From positions 1,015,001-1,079,000 of the forward strand of contig CP036424.1 in assembly GCA_007745835.1 (NCBI GenBank): a stretch of 64,000 nucleotides of DNA, read 5' to 3'. Below the pieces are notes generated by a model, which did not search any database, was not told the origin of the DNA, and saw only the letters and a list, made by a program, of their open reading frames with translations. Made by a program: the position numbers and the translations under genes. This DNA is from Planctomycetes bacterium MalM25. GTDB taxonomy: Bacteria; Planctomycetota; Planctomycetia; Pirellulales; Lacipirellulaceae. Positions 43,733-53,025 of the stretch are shown here, piece by piece (the first letter of the stretch is position 1; every line of letters begins with the position of its first letter).

Positions 43733-44176
43733 GTGACCTGGGACTGGACCGCCGAAACCGAGATCCCCAGCAAGCTGGGCGCCCATCTCCCGTTCCTTGA
43801 GGAGGTGCTCGAAAAGCTCGAAGCCCTCGGCTGGGACGGCCGCGACCACTTCGGCGTGCAGATGACGCTCGAAGAGACCCTCACCAACGCCATCCGCCAC
43901 GGCAACGGCGAGGAAGAGTCCAAGCGGGTTCGCGTCGCCTGCAAGGCGAGCGGCGAGCGGTTCTGGATGAGCGTCGAGGACGAGGGCGAGGGCTTCCGCC
44001 GAGACGACGTGGCCGATTGCACGGCCGAGGAGAACCTCGAGGCGTTCGGCGGGCGCGGCATGGCGTTGATCGACGCCTACATGGAGAAGGTCGCGTTCAA
44101 CGAACGGGGCAACCGGATCACCGTCGAGACCTTCCGCGGCTTCCGCCCGCCCCCGCCGCCGGAAGAAGAAGCGTGA
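43733..44176 (+). CDS. ATP-binding anti-sigma regulatory / serine kinase-like protein (RsbW/SpoIIAB type)
   Basis: 147 residues, GHKL fold. The N-box is MTLEETLTNAIRHGN (E47/E48, N52, H56); the G1 box is VEDEGEGF; FGGRGMALIDAYMEKV is G2; NRITVETF the closing strand. It starts with GTG at 43733. The C-terminus has a Pro run (RPPPPPEEEA). Its stop overlaps the GTG start of the MgtE-like gene (GTGA), so the transporter is translationally coupled to a partner-switching protein. It is expected to bind and phosphorylate the STAS protein. Confidence 0.9.
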   Translation: MTWDWTAETEIPSKLGAHLPFLEEVLEKLEALGWDGRDHFGVQMTLEETLTNAIRHGNGEEESKRVRVACKASGERFWMSVEDEGEGFRRDDVADCTAEENLEAFGGRGMALIDAYMEKVAFNERGNRITVETFRGFRPPPPPEEEA

Positions 44177-45165
44177 ACGGGCCCCACCTCGACGAGCCCG
44201 TCATGCGGCACGCCCGCCGCGAGTTCGTCCGCGTGCGGGCGAGCGGCGACGTGGAACAAGCGCTACGCGACGCGCGCCAGACCGCCGAGGGCGCCCGGTT
44301 CCTCTACTTCTACGTGCTGGACGATTCGGACCGGCTGGTTGGCGTGGTGCCGACACGCGACCTGCTGCTGAGCGATCCGAAGACGTCGATCACCGAGCTG
44401 ATGCTCACGCCCGTGGTGAGCGTGCCCGAGTCGGCCACGCTGATGGACGCCTGTGAGTTCTTCCTGCTGCACCGCCTGCTCGCCCTGCCCGTGGTCGATA
44501 GCGAGGGGCGGATCATCGGCGTGGTCGATGTCGAGGCGTACGCCGACGAGATGAACGAGCTCTCCCGCTTCGACGCCGAGCGCGAGGGCGCCGAGGACTT
44601 CTTCCAGCTGATCGGTGTTCGCCTCGCCGAGGTCCGTCGAGCCAGCGCCGGCGCCGCCTTCCTCGCCCGCTTCCCTTGGCTCCTGTGCAACGTCGCGGGG
44701 GGGATCGCGGCGGCCCTGGTGGCGGGCCAGTTCCAGGGGGTGCTCGATCGGGTGGTCGCCGTTGCGTTGTTCATCCCCGTCGTGCTGGCGATCGCCGAGA
44801 GCGTGAGCATCCAGTCGCTCACGCTCACGCTGCAAGCGCACCACAGCCTCAGCCGCGTCCGCCCCCGCCGCGTGCTGCAAGCCCTCACGCACGAGGCGCC
44901 CGTCGGCGCGCTGCTCGGCATCGGCTGCGCCGTGACGCTCGCCGCCGTCGTCGGCGTGTGGCGCGGAGACGGCCCGCTGGCGATCTGCCTGCTGCTGTCG
45001 GTCTTCGTGACCGTGCTTCTCGCCACGAGTCTCGGCGTCCTGGTCCCGATGACGCTCCAAGCGTTGCGGACCGACCCGAAGATCGCCTCGGGCCCGATCG
45101 TCCTGACGGCGACCGACCTCGTGACTCTGGCGACGTATTTGACGCTCGCGGCGTGGCTGCTCTGA
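44173..45165 (+). CDS. MgtE-family magnesium transporter, CBS pair plus membrane domain, lacking the MgtE N-domain
   Basis: 330 residues. It starts at GTG 44173 inside the stop of the previous gene. Residues ~35-145 are two CBS motifs (VLDDSDRLVGVVPTRDLLL, LLALPVVDSEGRIIGVVDVEA), and ~165-330 hold about five membrane helices (LLCNVAGGIAAALVAGQF, VVAVALFIPVVLAIAESVSIQSL, APVGALLGIGCAVTLAAVVGVW, LLLSVFVTVLLATSLGVLVPMTL, TDLVTLATYLTLAAWLL), the MgtE channel domain. The superhelical N-domain of classical MgtE (~130 residues), which senses Mg, is absent. The pairing with a STAS/ATPase module is unusual. Confidence 0.86.
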   Translation: MNGPHLDEPVMRHARREFVRVRASGDVEQALRDARQTAEGARFLYFYVLDDSDRLVGVVPTRDLLLSDPKTSITELMLTPVVSVPESATLMDACEFFLLHRLLALPVVDSEGRIIGVVDVEAYADEMNELSRFDAEREGAEDFFQLIGVRLAEVRRASAGAAFLARFPWLLCNVAGGIAAALVAGQFQGVLDRVVAVALFIPVVLAIAESVSIQSLTLTLQAHHSLSRVRPRRVLQALTHEAPVGALLGIGCAVTLAAVVGVWRGDGPLAICLLLSVFVTVLLATSLGVLVPMTLQALRTDPKIASGPIVLTATDLVTLATYLTLAAWLL

Positions 45166-45357
45166 GGGAAGAGGGGGCTCACGCCTTAACCAGGTCGCGC
45201 CCGCCGTTCTGCGTGCAGCCTCGGCCCTTAGCGGATAAGATGGCGTGTGAGCGCTGCGGCCGATCGGGAGCGGGTCGCCAAGAGCAGGAACCACGCCGAC
45301 TGATCGATCTCGCTTCAACGCGAAGCGACCTCCCTCTCCTCCGAGCCGTTACCAGCG

Positions 45358-47595
45358 ATGAGAGTCTCTCCGAGGAGGAAGCTCGACCGCCGCCGCCGGC
45401 GATCTCTGGAAGCCTTGGAGTCCCGCTTGTTGATGGCGGCCGACTGTCAGGTGGAGGCTCCCCTGCTGGATGGCGACTACGACCGAGATGGCGTCGTGTC
45501 CGCGGCCGACTACACGATCTATCGTGACACGTTGGGTCAATCGGTGGCGGCCCGTTTTGAGGCGGCCGACGGCGATGGCGATGGCGTCGTCGATCCTGAG
45601 GACCATGCCGTGTGGGCGGCCAACTACGGCGCCCGGTTCACTTCCTCGGGATCGGACCTCTTCGATCGCTACGTGGCCGCGTTGAATCACGACACCGCGT
45701 TGCCGTTGCCCAACTTCGCGTACGCCGGCTATCAACGCTCCGAGGCGCCCTTGCCCGACCCGGGCTGGCAGGTCTTCCGTGTCGGTGATTTCGGGGCCTT
45801 CCCCAACGACGGGCTCGACGACCGCGCGGCGGTCCAGAACACCATCGACGCCGCCAGCAACGCCGCCAACGGAGCCATCGTCCTGTTCGACGCGGGCCGG
45901 TACCTGCTCTCTGAGACGACCGGCCTGACCGATTCGGTCTTGGACATCGGGGCGGATAACCTGATCCTACGCGGCGCCGGCTCACAGACCGGCGGCACCG
46001 AGCTTTACTTCCGAGAGCATCTGAACAGCACCACGCCCGAGAAGTTTTGGTCGACCCCGGCGATGATCAACGCCCGGGGGGGCGGCGGCTCGGTCAACGG
46101 CACGCTGATCTCGACCGTCAGCGCCGACGCCCGCATGGGTGAGCACCGCATCCAGGTCGCCAGCGCGGGCTCGCTCTCCGTGGGCGATGTCGTTGCGATC
46201 CGCCTGGACGACCCGGCCGCGGCGAACGACGACCTGATCGCTCCCTACTCGGTCGAGGACGCATGGACGACCTTCAGGTCGGGCGAGATCACCAGCGAGC
46301 TGCACCGCATCGCCGCGATCAACGGCAACCAGCTGACGTTCGCCGAGCCGCTGGCCACGGACCTCGACTCGCAGTACCGGTGGGAGGTCCGTCGCCTCGA
46401 CGCGGGGCGGCAACTCGGCTTCGAGGACATGACCCTACGCGGCGGTTGGACGGGCGACTTCGTCCATCACCGCAGCATCATCGACGACAGCGGATGGACC
46501 GCGCTGAGGATCGTCAAGTACGTCGATTCCTGGGTCGAGAACGTCCGCATGGTCGATTGGAACCAAGGCCTCACGCTCGCGGTCGGCATGAACACGACCG
46601 TCAAGGACACCGTTGTGGAGGGCACGGCGGGCCACAGCGGGATCAGCGTACAGAACACCTACGGCGCCCTCCTGACCAATGTGCACGACCGCACCGACGG
46701 CGGCATGTGGCATCCGATGGGGGTGTCGCACCGGGCGGCGGCCACCGTTTTTCATCGTGTGAGTTGGCCCTCCAACCGGGCCTTCGACGCGCACGGCGTC
46801 TTTCCCCACGCGACGCTGTTCGACGACTCGACCGGGGGATTGGTCGGAGCGGCCAGCGGCAGCGGCGGCGCGCAGAACAACCTGCCCAACCACATGCGCG
46901 ACCTAGTCATGTGGAACTTCAATCACACGGGGCAGGACGGCCTCTACGATTGGTGGAGGACCAGCTCCCGCTTTTATCGCATCCTGCCGCCGATCCTCGT
47001 TGGCTGGCACGGCCAGTCGGCGCAGTTCCTCAGTGGCCAAGTCGAGTACGTCGAGTCGTTCGGCGCCGCGGTCCAACCCGCTTCGTTGTTCGAGGCACAG
47101 CTGAACGTGCGCTTCGGCGCCACCTCCGCGAGCCAGACGGCGGCCCGGTTCGAAGCGAGCCCGGGGATCGCCGAACCCTGGGAGCCGACGACCATCGCTC
47201 AACCGGCGACTAGGTTCAGTTCGAGCACGCCAAACGATCGCCCCACCGAGACCGGCGGTTGCGGGTGCGGCGGTGTGGGCTGCTCGGCGTGCCTGGCCGT
47301 CGCCCCGGCGACGACCGTGCCGTCTTACGAGCTGCTCGCTTTCGAGGCGGCCGCCCCGCAGCCACAACGGATCGATCGGCAGCGCGGGGCTCAACCGATC
47401 TCTTCGAAGAATCTCGACGGAGCGCAACCCGGGCTGAGCACAGAGCTCCTCGGCCTTCCGTCGCCGAGCATCCACGAAGACGACAACCAAGACGCGTTCG
47501 TCAACGCCTTGCTGGCCGACGAGGTCTTCGGGCAAGCGGAACCGGTGGACTTCGATCCCGACGAAGAATCGACCCTCGCCGCGTGGGCGCGGTGA
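45358..47595 (+). CDS. Secreted pectate-lyase-like beta-helix protein with N-terminal dockerin
   Basis: 745 residues. Arg-rich leader ending LEALESRLLMAADC, the same planctomycete export type as the 35966 gene. Residues ~37-95 carry a dockerin-like pair of EF loops (DYDRDGVVSAADYTIYRD, DGDGDGVVDPEDHAVW), placed at the N-terminus although planctomycete dockerins are usually C-terminal. Then a right-handed beta-helix of the pectate-lyase-3 type: FGAFPNDGLDDRAAVQNTID, ANLILRGAGS-like coils, VENVRMVDWNQGLTLAV, DGGMWHPMGVSHRAAATV. A Cys cluster GGCGCGGVGCSACLA lies near residue ~640. It probably acts on or binds a polysaccharide at the surface; catalytic residues were not assigned. Confidence 0.82.
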   Translation: MRVSPRRKLDRRRRRSLEALESRLLMAADCQVEAPLLDGDYDRDGVVSAADYTIYRDTLGQSVAARFEAADGDGDGVVDPEDHAVWAANYGARFTSSGSDLFDRYVAALNHDTALPLPNFAYAGYQRSEAPLPDPGWQVFRVGDFGAFPNDGLDDRAAVQNTIDAASNAANGAIVLFDAGRYLLSETTGLTDSVLDIGADNLILRGAGSQTGGTELYFREHLNSTTPEKFWSTPAMINARGGGGSVNGTLISTVSADARMGEHRIQVASAGSLSVGDVVAIRLDDPAAANDDLIAPYSVEDAWTTFRSGEITSELHRIAAINGNQLTFAEPLATDLDSQYRWEVRRLDAGRQLGFEDMTLRGGWTGDFVHHRSIIDDSGWTALRIVKYVDSWVENVRMVDWNQGLTLAVGMNTTVKDTVVEGTAGHSGISVQNTYGALLTNVHDRTDGGMWHPMGVSHRAAATVFHRVSWPSNRAFDAHGVFPHATLFDDSTGGLVGAASGSGGAQNNLPNHMRDLVMWNFNHTGQDGLYDWWRTSSRFYRILPPILVGWHGQSAQFLSGQVEYVESFGAAVQPASLFEAQLNVRFGATSASQTAARFEASPGIAEPWEPTTIAQPATRFSSSTPNDRPTETGGCGCGGVGCSACLAVAPATTVPSYELLAFEAAAPQPQRIDRQRGAQPISSKNLDGAQPGLSTELLGLPSPSIHEDDNQDAFVNALLADEVFGQAEPVDFDPDEESTLAAWAR

Positions 47596-47605
47596 GGGCC
47601 TCCGC

Positions 47606-48781
47606 TCAGGCCGGTGAGAGCTTCCGCTTCACGCCGATGATCTTGTAGTTGTCTTCAACGATCTCGACGGTCTCCATCTGAGAGACGCAGCAGGAGAGGT
47701 TCGGGTTCTGCAACGCCCACAGGTAGGCCTTGGCGAAGACGGAGAGCGAATCGTCGGGCAGGGTGCGGTCCAGCTTCTCCTGCCGCCACTCGGGCTGCTT
47801 CTCCATCGCGAATAGCCGGGCCACCTTCATGGCGATCATGCCGAGGCCCGCCTCCTTGGCCTTGAACATCACGTTCTCGAGGGCGGCGTGGTTGGCGATG
47901 TTGTAGGCGAACATGGCGGCGTCGTAGTAGCCGACCTCGACCGCTTTGGAGAGGTTGCCCCCGACGTCGTTGTGGAACGAGAGCGCGGCGGCGCGGATCA
48001 GGCCCCGCTGCTTGAACTCCGCGAAGAGTTCACGCAGCACCTCGTCGTCCATCATCTCCGGCATGGCGATGCCGTGGGGGCAGTGGAGCACGTCGAGGTA
48101 GTCTGTCTTCAATCGGCCCAGCGCCTGTTCGAGCAGCCCGCGGGCGTGCTCCTTGATCTTCTCCTTCCAGCCGGCCCGGTAGCCGTGCTGCTGGAGCATC
48201 AGGTGGCGGTAGTAGGTCTTCGCAAACTGGGCTTCCTGCCCGGCGAAGTAGTTCATGTGGTAGCCCGGCTTGAGCACGCCCCGGTCCGCCATCATCTGTT
48301 CGGCCTGCTTCTGCAAGCTCTCGATCTGCGCCCGAGTGAGGTCCTTCTCGACCTCCCGGAGCACTCGGTCGAGGTAGCCGTAGTACCCGCTGAGCTTCGT
48401 CGAGAGGAAGACCTTCTCCCGGTTGCCGGTCTGCTCGAAGTAGTCGCCGAGGTTGCTCTCGACCTGCCCTTTGCTGTAGGCGGCGGCGGTGTCGACGTAG
48501 TTCATTCCTCGCTCGATGCCCGCGTCGAGCGAGGGGTAGTACGAGGGGTCCTCGAACGGGAAGGTGCCCATAATGAGCTCGGAGACCATCATCCCGGTCC
48601 GGCCGAGCGGCCGGTAGCTCATCCCCTCCTGCCGGTTCCGCCACTCGGGCGTCGGGGCGGCGGGCGTCCCGCTCTGGGCCGCGGCCTCGCTCGCTAGGAG
48701 GCCCGGGCCGAGCGTCAGCCCGACCGACGCGCCCGCCGTCTTCTGAAAGAAGTCCCGGCGTGAGTTCTTCGATTCTGGCAT
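47606..48781 (-). CDS. Aldo/keto reductase family protein, Tat-exported
   Basis: 391 residues. Twin-arginine signal SRRDFF (R8, R9) with a hydrophobic stretch GLTLGPGLLA and Ala-rich cut region. The AKR barrel has catalytic D97 and Y102 (YVDTAAAYSKG), K129 (FLSTKL) and the His in VLHCPHG. The insertion around 130-220 (ESLQKQAEQMMADRG ... QEAQFAKTYYRHLM) is longer than in standard reductases. Export by Tat implies that it folds with NADP in the cytoplasm. The start MPESKNSRRDF at 48781 is used. Substrate unknown. Confidence 0.9.
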   Translation of the reverse strand: MPESKNSRRDFFQKTAGASVGLTLGPGLLASEAAAQSGTPAAPTPEWRNRQEGMSYRPLGRTGMMVSELIMGTFPFEDPSYYPSLDAGIERGMNYVDTAAAYSKGQVESNLGDYFEQTGNREKVFLSTKLSGYYGYLDRVLREVEKDLTRAQIESLQKQAEQMMADRGVLKPGYHMNYFAGQEAQFAKTYYRHLMLQQHGYRAGWKEKIKEHARGLLEQALGRLKTDYLDVLHCPHGIAMPEMMDDEVLRELFAEFKQRGLIRAAALSFHNDVGGNLSKAVEVGYYDAAMFAYNIANHAALENVMFKAKEAGLGMIAMKVARLFAMEKQPEWRQEKLDRTLPDDSLSVFAKAYLWALQNPNLSCCVSQMETVEIVEDNYKIIGVKRKLSPA

Positions 48782-48895
48782 GGTGAGGCGCCGCTTAGTG
48801 ATGGAGTGACCCACTTAATTTAGACGACGGTCATGTTGGGGCAAATTCGGTTGCAGGAAGCGAGTCCATTAAGATGCAAGAAAGGCTTTGAAGCC

Positions 48896-48994
48896 GTATT
48901 ACGCCGAAGGCGTTATAGACCATAGCCCAGGGTTGCCGCGTTAGCCGCTACCCTGGGACCGGTTAACGGATTCCAACCACCCTGAAGGGGTCAC
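48896..48994. repeat. Interspersed palindromic repeat element
   Basis: Three small palindromes in a row: ACGCC-GAA-GGCGT (48901-48913), CCCAGGGT (48926-48933) with ACCCTGGG (48950-48957), and ACCC-TGAA-GGGGT (from 48979). The motif order (CGCCGAAGGCG, CCCAGGG...CCCTGGG, CCTGAAGGGG) looks like a dispersed non-coding repeat rather than a regulatory site. Confidence 0.5.
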
Positions 48995-49038
48995 GCACGA
49001 TACTTCGGGGAAGGAGCGATCTTATCGCGTAAGGAGTT

Positions 49039-49077
49039 AAAAAAGAGGCGGGGCGGGACAACGTCCCGCCCCGCCTC
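49039..49077 (-). terminator. Rho-independent terminator of the first beta-propeller gene
   Basis: Minus-strand stem GAGGCGGGGCGGGAC / GTCCCGCCCCGCCTC (15 bp, perfect) with loop GTT and a run of six T residues. Confidence 0.9.
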
Positions 49078-49105
49078 GTTGCGTTTCTCAGTCAGCCCCC
49101 CAAGC

Positions 49106-50155
49106 TCACTCCGCCACGTGCTCTAGCACGGCGTAGCAGCCCGGGTTCCAGCCGTAGCAGAGGACGTACAGCTTGCCGTTGACCGACACGCCGGCGGCGT
49201 TGTGGATGTGCTCGAACTGGCTGAGGCCGAGGTCGTTCTTGGGGCGGAGCGTCGAGACGACCTTCCCGTCGCGGAGGATTTGCACGACCCCCTTGTCGGG
49301 GCCGGTCAGGCAGCCGGCGACCATCAGACGCTCGCCGTTGTGCTCGACGAAGTCGACGTCGCACGGGTTGTGGCGGTCCATGTCGTACCCCTCAACGAAC
49401 TCGCCCGCGGTGGTGAGCTTCTGCGCCCACTGCCGCTCGCGGTCGGCGATGACGAGGGTCTCGTCGGTCGGGTCGAAGGTGACGCCGTGGTTGGTCGAGA
49501 ACTTGCCCTTGGTGCGTCCCTTGCCGGGCACGCGCCCGCCGAACTTGTGCTCGCCGTAGTCGAGCGCGTCGAGGTCGAGGGTGAAGACCGTCTTGCTGGC
49601 TCCGTAGCCGTTGCAGATGTACACGAGGCCGTCGGCCGCGACGTCGGCGTCGGTCGGGGCGTACTTGCCCTCGAGGAAGGTGGGGACGCCGAGCGTCTTC
49701 ACTTCGGAGCCGTCGAGCTTCACGACCAGCACGCGGCCCTTGTTGTTGTCCGGCAGGATGAGCAGCCCGCCGTCGCGATCGACGTACGCCGCGTTGTGCA
49801 GCCCCCCCTTGGTGAGGTTCTCCGACGCGGAGACGAGCGTCTTGGTCCGCAGGTCGGCCGACAGCTTGATGAGGCCGGTCCGGTTGAGCCCGAAGTAGAT
49901 CTCGCCGTTGGGCGCCTTCGCGAAGCCGCCGTGCGCGGGGAGGATCCCCTTGGCGATCTCCTCGGGGAGCGCGCTCAGCTCCGCGTTGTACTTGAACTGG
50001 AGGTCGCCCGAGCCGGTGGTCGCGCCGGGGGTCGGCTCGGAGCCGTCGCTGTTGGCGGTCAGCACGCCGGCGGCGACGCCGTGGTCGTGGCCCTCGTGGG
50101 CGATGGCGATCGCGGGGAGGGAGGCCGCGGCCAGTAGCAGAGCAAGCAGACGCAT
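49106..50155 (-). CDS. Secreted beta-propeller (NHL/6-bladed type) protein with N-terminal HEGHDH, copy A
   Basis: 349 residues. Signal peptide (MRLLALLLAAASLPAIAIA) followed directly by HEGHDHG, which would become the N-terminus after cleavage and could bind metal. GATTGSGDLQFKYNAELSALPEEI leads into repeated blades: FAKAPNGEIYFGLNRTGLIKL, HNAAYVDRDGGLLILPDN, TDADVAADGLVYICNGYG, STNHGVTFDPTDETLVIADR, NPCDVDFVEHNGERLMVAGC, HIHNAAGVSVNGKLYVLC. It is a paralogue of the next gene (50375-51499), same strand and same order of motifs. It may be a sensor or lactonase-like enzyme. No catalytic site was identified. Confidence 0.82.
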   Translation of the reverse strand: MRLLALLLAAASLPAIAIAHEGHDHGVAAGVLTANSDGSEPTPGATTGSGDLQFKYNAELSALPEEIAKGILPAHGGFAKAPNGEIYFGLNRTGLIKLSADLRTKTLVSASENLTKGGLHNAAYVDRDGGLLILPDNNKGRVLVVKLDGSEVKTLGVPTFLEGKYAPTDADVAADGLVYICNGYGASKTVFTLDLDALDYGEHKFGGRVPGKGRTKGKFSTNHGVTFDPTDETLVIADRERQWAQKLTTAGEFVEGYDMDRHNPCDVDFVEHNGERLMVAGCLTGPDKGVVQILRDGKVVSTLRPKNDLGLSQFEHIHNAAGVSVNGKLYVLCYGWNPGCYAVLEHVAE

Positions 50156-50314
50156 GTTGAGAGTTCCGGGAGGTGGATCGGGGAGAAGCGCCTCGCCCGT
50201 CGGAGAGGAGGCGGTTTGAATTCGACGCCATCTTAGTCGGTGGTGGCCCGGCTGTCAGACGCCGCCTGACGCCCGCCCCCGGCAAGGGCCCCTGTAAGGC
50301 CCCTGCAAGAACGA

Positions 50315-50348
50315 AGAGCGGGACGAGGCCTCGGTCTCGTCCCGCTCT
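50315..50348 (-). terminator. Rho-independent terminator of the second beta-propeller gene
   Basis: Minus strand AGAGCGGGACGAG / CTCGTCCCGCTCT, 13-bp perfect stem with an 8-base loop, followed by TCGTTCTT. Confidence 0.8.
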
Positions 50349-50374
50349 GGCGGTTCGGTTGTTGAACGGTGGGG

Positions 50375-51499
50375 TCACTCAACGACGTGCTCGAGCACGG
50401 CGTAGCAGCCCGGGTTCCAACCGTAGCAGAGGACGTACAGCTTGCCGTCGCGCACCACGCCCGCCGCGTTGTGCACGTGGCGGAACTGGTCGAGTCCGAG
50501 GTCGTTCTTCAGGTCGAGCGTCGAGACGACCTCGCCGTCGCGCAGGATCTGCACGACCCCGTTGCTGCGTGTCGGGCGGTCGTTCTTGTCCGTGCCGCCA
50601 TCCTTTGGCCCGACGAGGCAGCCGACCACCATCAAGCGGTCGTCGCCGAAGTCGACGAAGTCGATGTCGCACGGGTTGCTGTCGCCCGTTTGGAAGCCGG
50701 CGAGGAACTCGCCGTCGAGGTCGAACTTCTGCACCCATTGCCGCTCGCGGTCCGCCACGACGACCGAGTCGTCGGTCGGATCGAACGTCACGCCGTGGGA
50801 GGTCGAGAACCGACCCGGGGTCTGGTTGCTGTCGGTGACGCGGTCGCCGAACTTGATCGCTTCGTAATCCATCGTCTCCAGGTCGATCGTGAAGACCTTC
50901 TTGGTCGATCCGTATCCGTCGGCAACGTACGCCTTGCCGTTCGAGGCGATGTCGATGTCGGTCGGCTTGTAGTTTCCCTTGGGGAAGAAGGGGGGCCGCT
51001 TGAGGGTCTTCACCTCGTTCCCTTCCAGGTCGACGATCAGGATGCGCCCGCCTTCGTCGTCGGGGATGATGAGCAGGCCGCCGTCGCGCTCCAGGTAGGC
51101 GCAGTTGTGCAGCCCACCGGAGGCGTAGTACTCGTTGGCGGCGATGAGGGTCTTCGTCCGCAGGTCGGCCGACAGGTGGATCAGGCCGGTGTCGCGGAGG
51201 CCGAAGTAGAGGTCGCCTCCGGGGGTCTTCGCGAAGCCGCCATGCGCCCGCAGGATGCGGTCGGCGATCTCGGAGGGGAGCTTGCTCAGCTCGGCGTTGT
51301 ACTTGAACCGGAGGTCGCCCGAGCCGGTGGTGGCGCCGGGCGTGGGTCCCTTCTTCGACTTGAACGCGGTCTCGACGCCCCCCGACGAGCTGGCCGGGGA
51401 GGCGACCACCGTGGCGCCCGCCTCGTGGTCGTGGCCTTCGTGGGCCGAGAGCGGTGTGCTGAGGGCCAGGAGGGCCATGAGGGCTAGAACGAGTCGCAT
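50375..51499 (-). CDS. Secreted beta-propeller (NHL/6-bladed type) protein with N-terminal HEGHDH, copy B
   Basis: 374 residues. Signal peptide (MRLVLALMALLALSTPLSA) then HEGHDHEAG. The blades match copy A closely: TPGATTGSGDLRFKYNAEL, FAKTPGGDLYFGLRDTGLIHLS, TDIDIASNGKAYVADGYG, FSTSHGVTFDPTDDSVVVADRERQW, NPCDIDFVDFGDDRLMVVGC, HVHNAAGVVRDGKLYVLCYGWN. It is longer by a ~15-residue insert (KDGGTDKNDRPTRSN) and a longer linker after the His motif. It is upstream of copy A, each with its own terminator. The C-terminal GCYAVLEHV is shared, so the duplication is not very recent but both copies are intact. Confidence 0.82.
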   Translation of the reverse strand: MRLVLALMALLALSTPLSAHEGHDHEAGATVVASPASSSGGVETAFKSKKGPTPGATTGSGDLRFKYNAELSKLPSEIADRILRAHGGFAKTPGGDLYFGLRDTGLIHLSADLRTKTLIAANEYYASGGLHNCAYLERDGGLLIIPDDEGGRILIVDLEGNEVKTLKRPPFFPKGNYKPTDIDIASNGKAYVADGYGSTKKVFTIDLETMDYEAIKFGDRVTDSNQTPGRFSTSHGVTFDPTDDSVVVADRERQWVQKFDLDGEFLAGFQTGDSNPCDIDFVDFGDDRLMVVGCLVGPKDGGTDKNDRPTRSNGVVQILRDGEVVSTLDLKNDLGLDQFRHVHNAAGVVRDGKLYVLCYGWNPGCYAVLEHVVE

Positions 51500-51687
51500 C
51501 GGGAGTCTCCTCAGGGAAGCGTCGGGCGGGGCCGAGGGCGGCGTCAGGAGCCCCCGGAACCCGGTGGTTGTGAGCGGCCCGGGGGGGCACTATAACTATT
51601 GCCTGACAAAGGGTTTTTTAAGCCTGAATCGCCTGTTTTCTAGCCGCCGACGAGCCCCCGCGAGCCGTCCGTAGAGACGTCACCTGA

Positions 51688-52782
<1,095 letters not shown>

Positions 52783-52815
52783 GCGCCCTGAGAGACGCGT
52801 TCGAATAAGCACGAC

Positions 52816-52848
52816 CGAGGGCCGCGGGAGTCTCTCCCGCGGCCCTCG
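52816..52848 (+). terminator. Hairpin after gapA
   Basis: Perfect 15-bp stem CGAGGGCCGCGGGAG / CTCCCGCGGCCCTCG with loop TCT. The following bases are not T-rich, so it may work as a stabiliser or weak terminator. Confidence 0.6.
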
Positions 52849-53025
52849 CTGTGCGCTAAACGCCAGTTGAATACGCTTTTTGCGGACTTTCTGACCCCAA
52901 ACGCCGGATTCTCGCGCCGGTTTCTCTCCAGAGGGGTTAGAAATCGAGTGTGGGCCAAATCTTATTCGGTGGGCGGACGCCGACGGCTCACGACTCTTCC
53001 ACGTCGCTTTTCTGGAGAGCTTGCG

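Larger units (their letters stand above)
48782..49105. other. Intergenic region with repeat element and terminator (324 bp)
   Basis: Apart from the palindromic repeat at 48896-48994 and the terminator of the beta-propeller gene at 49039-49077, I see no gene in this stretch. Confidence 0.5.
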
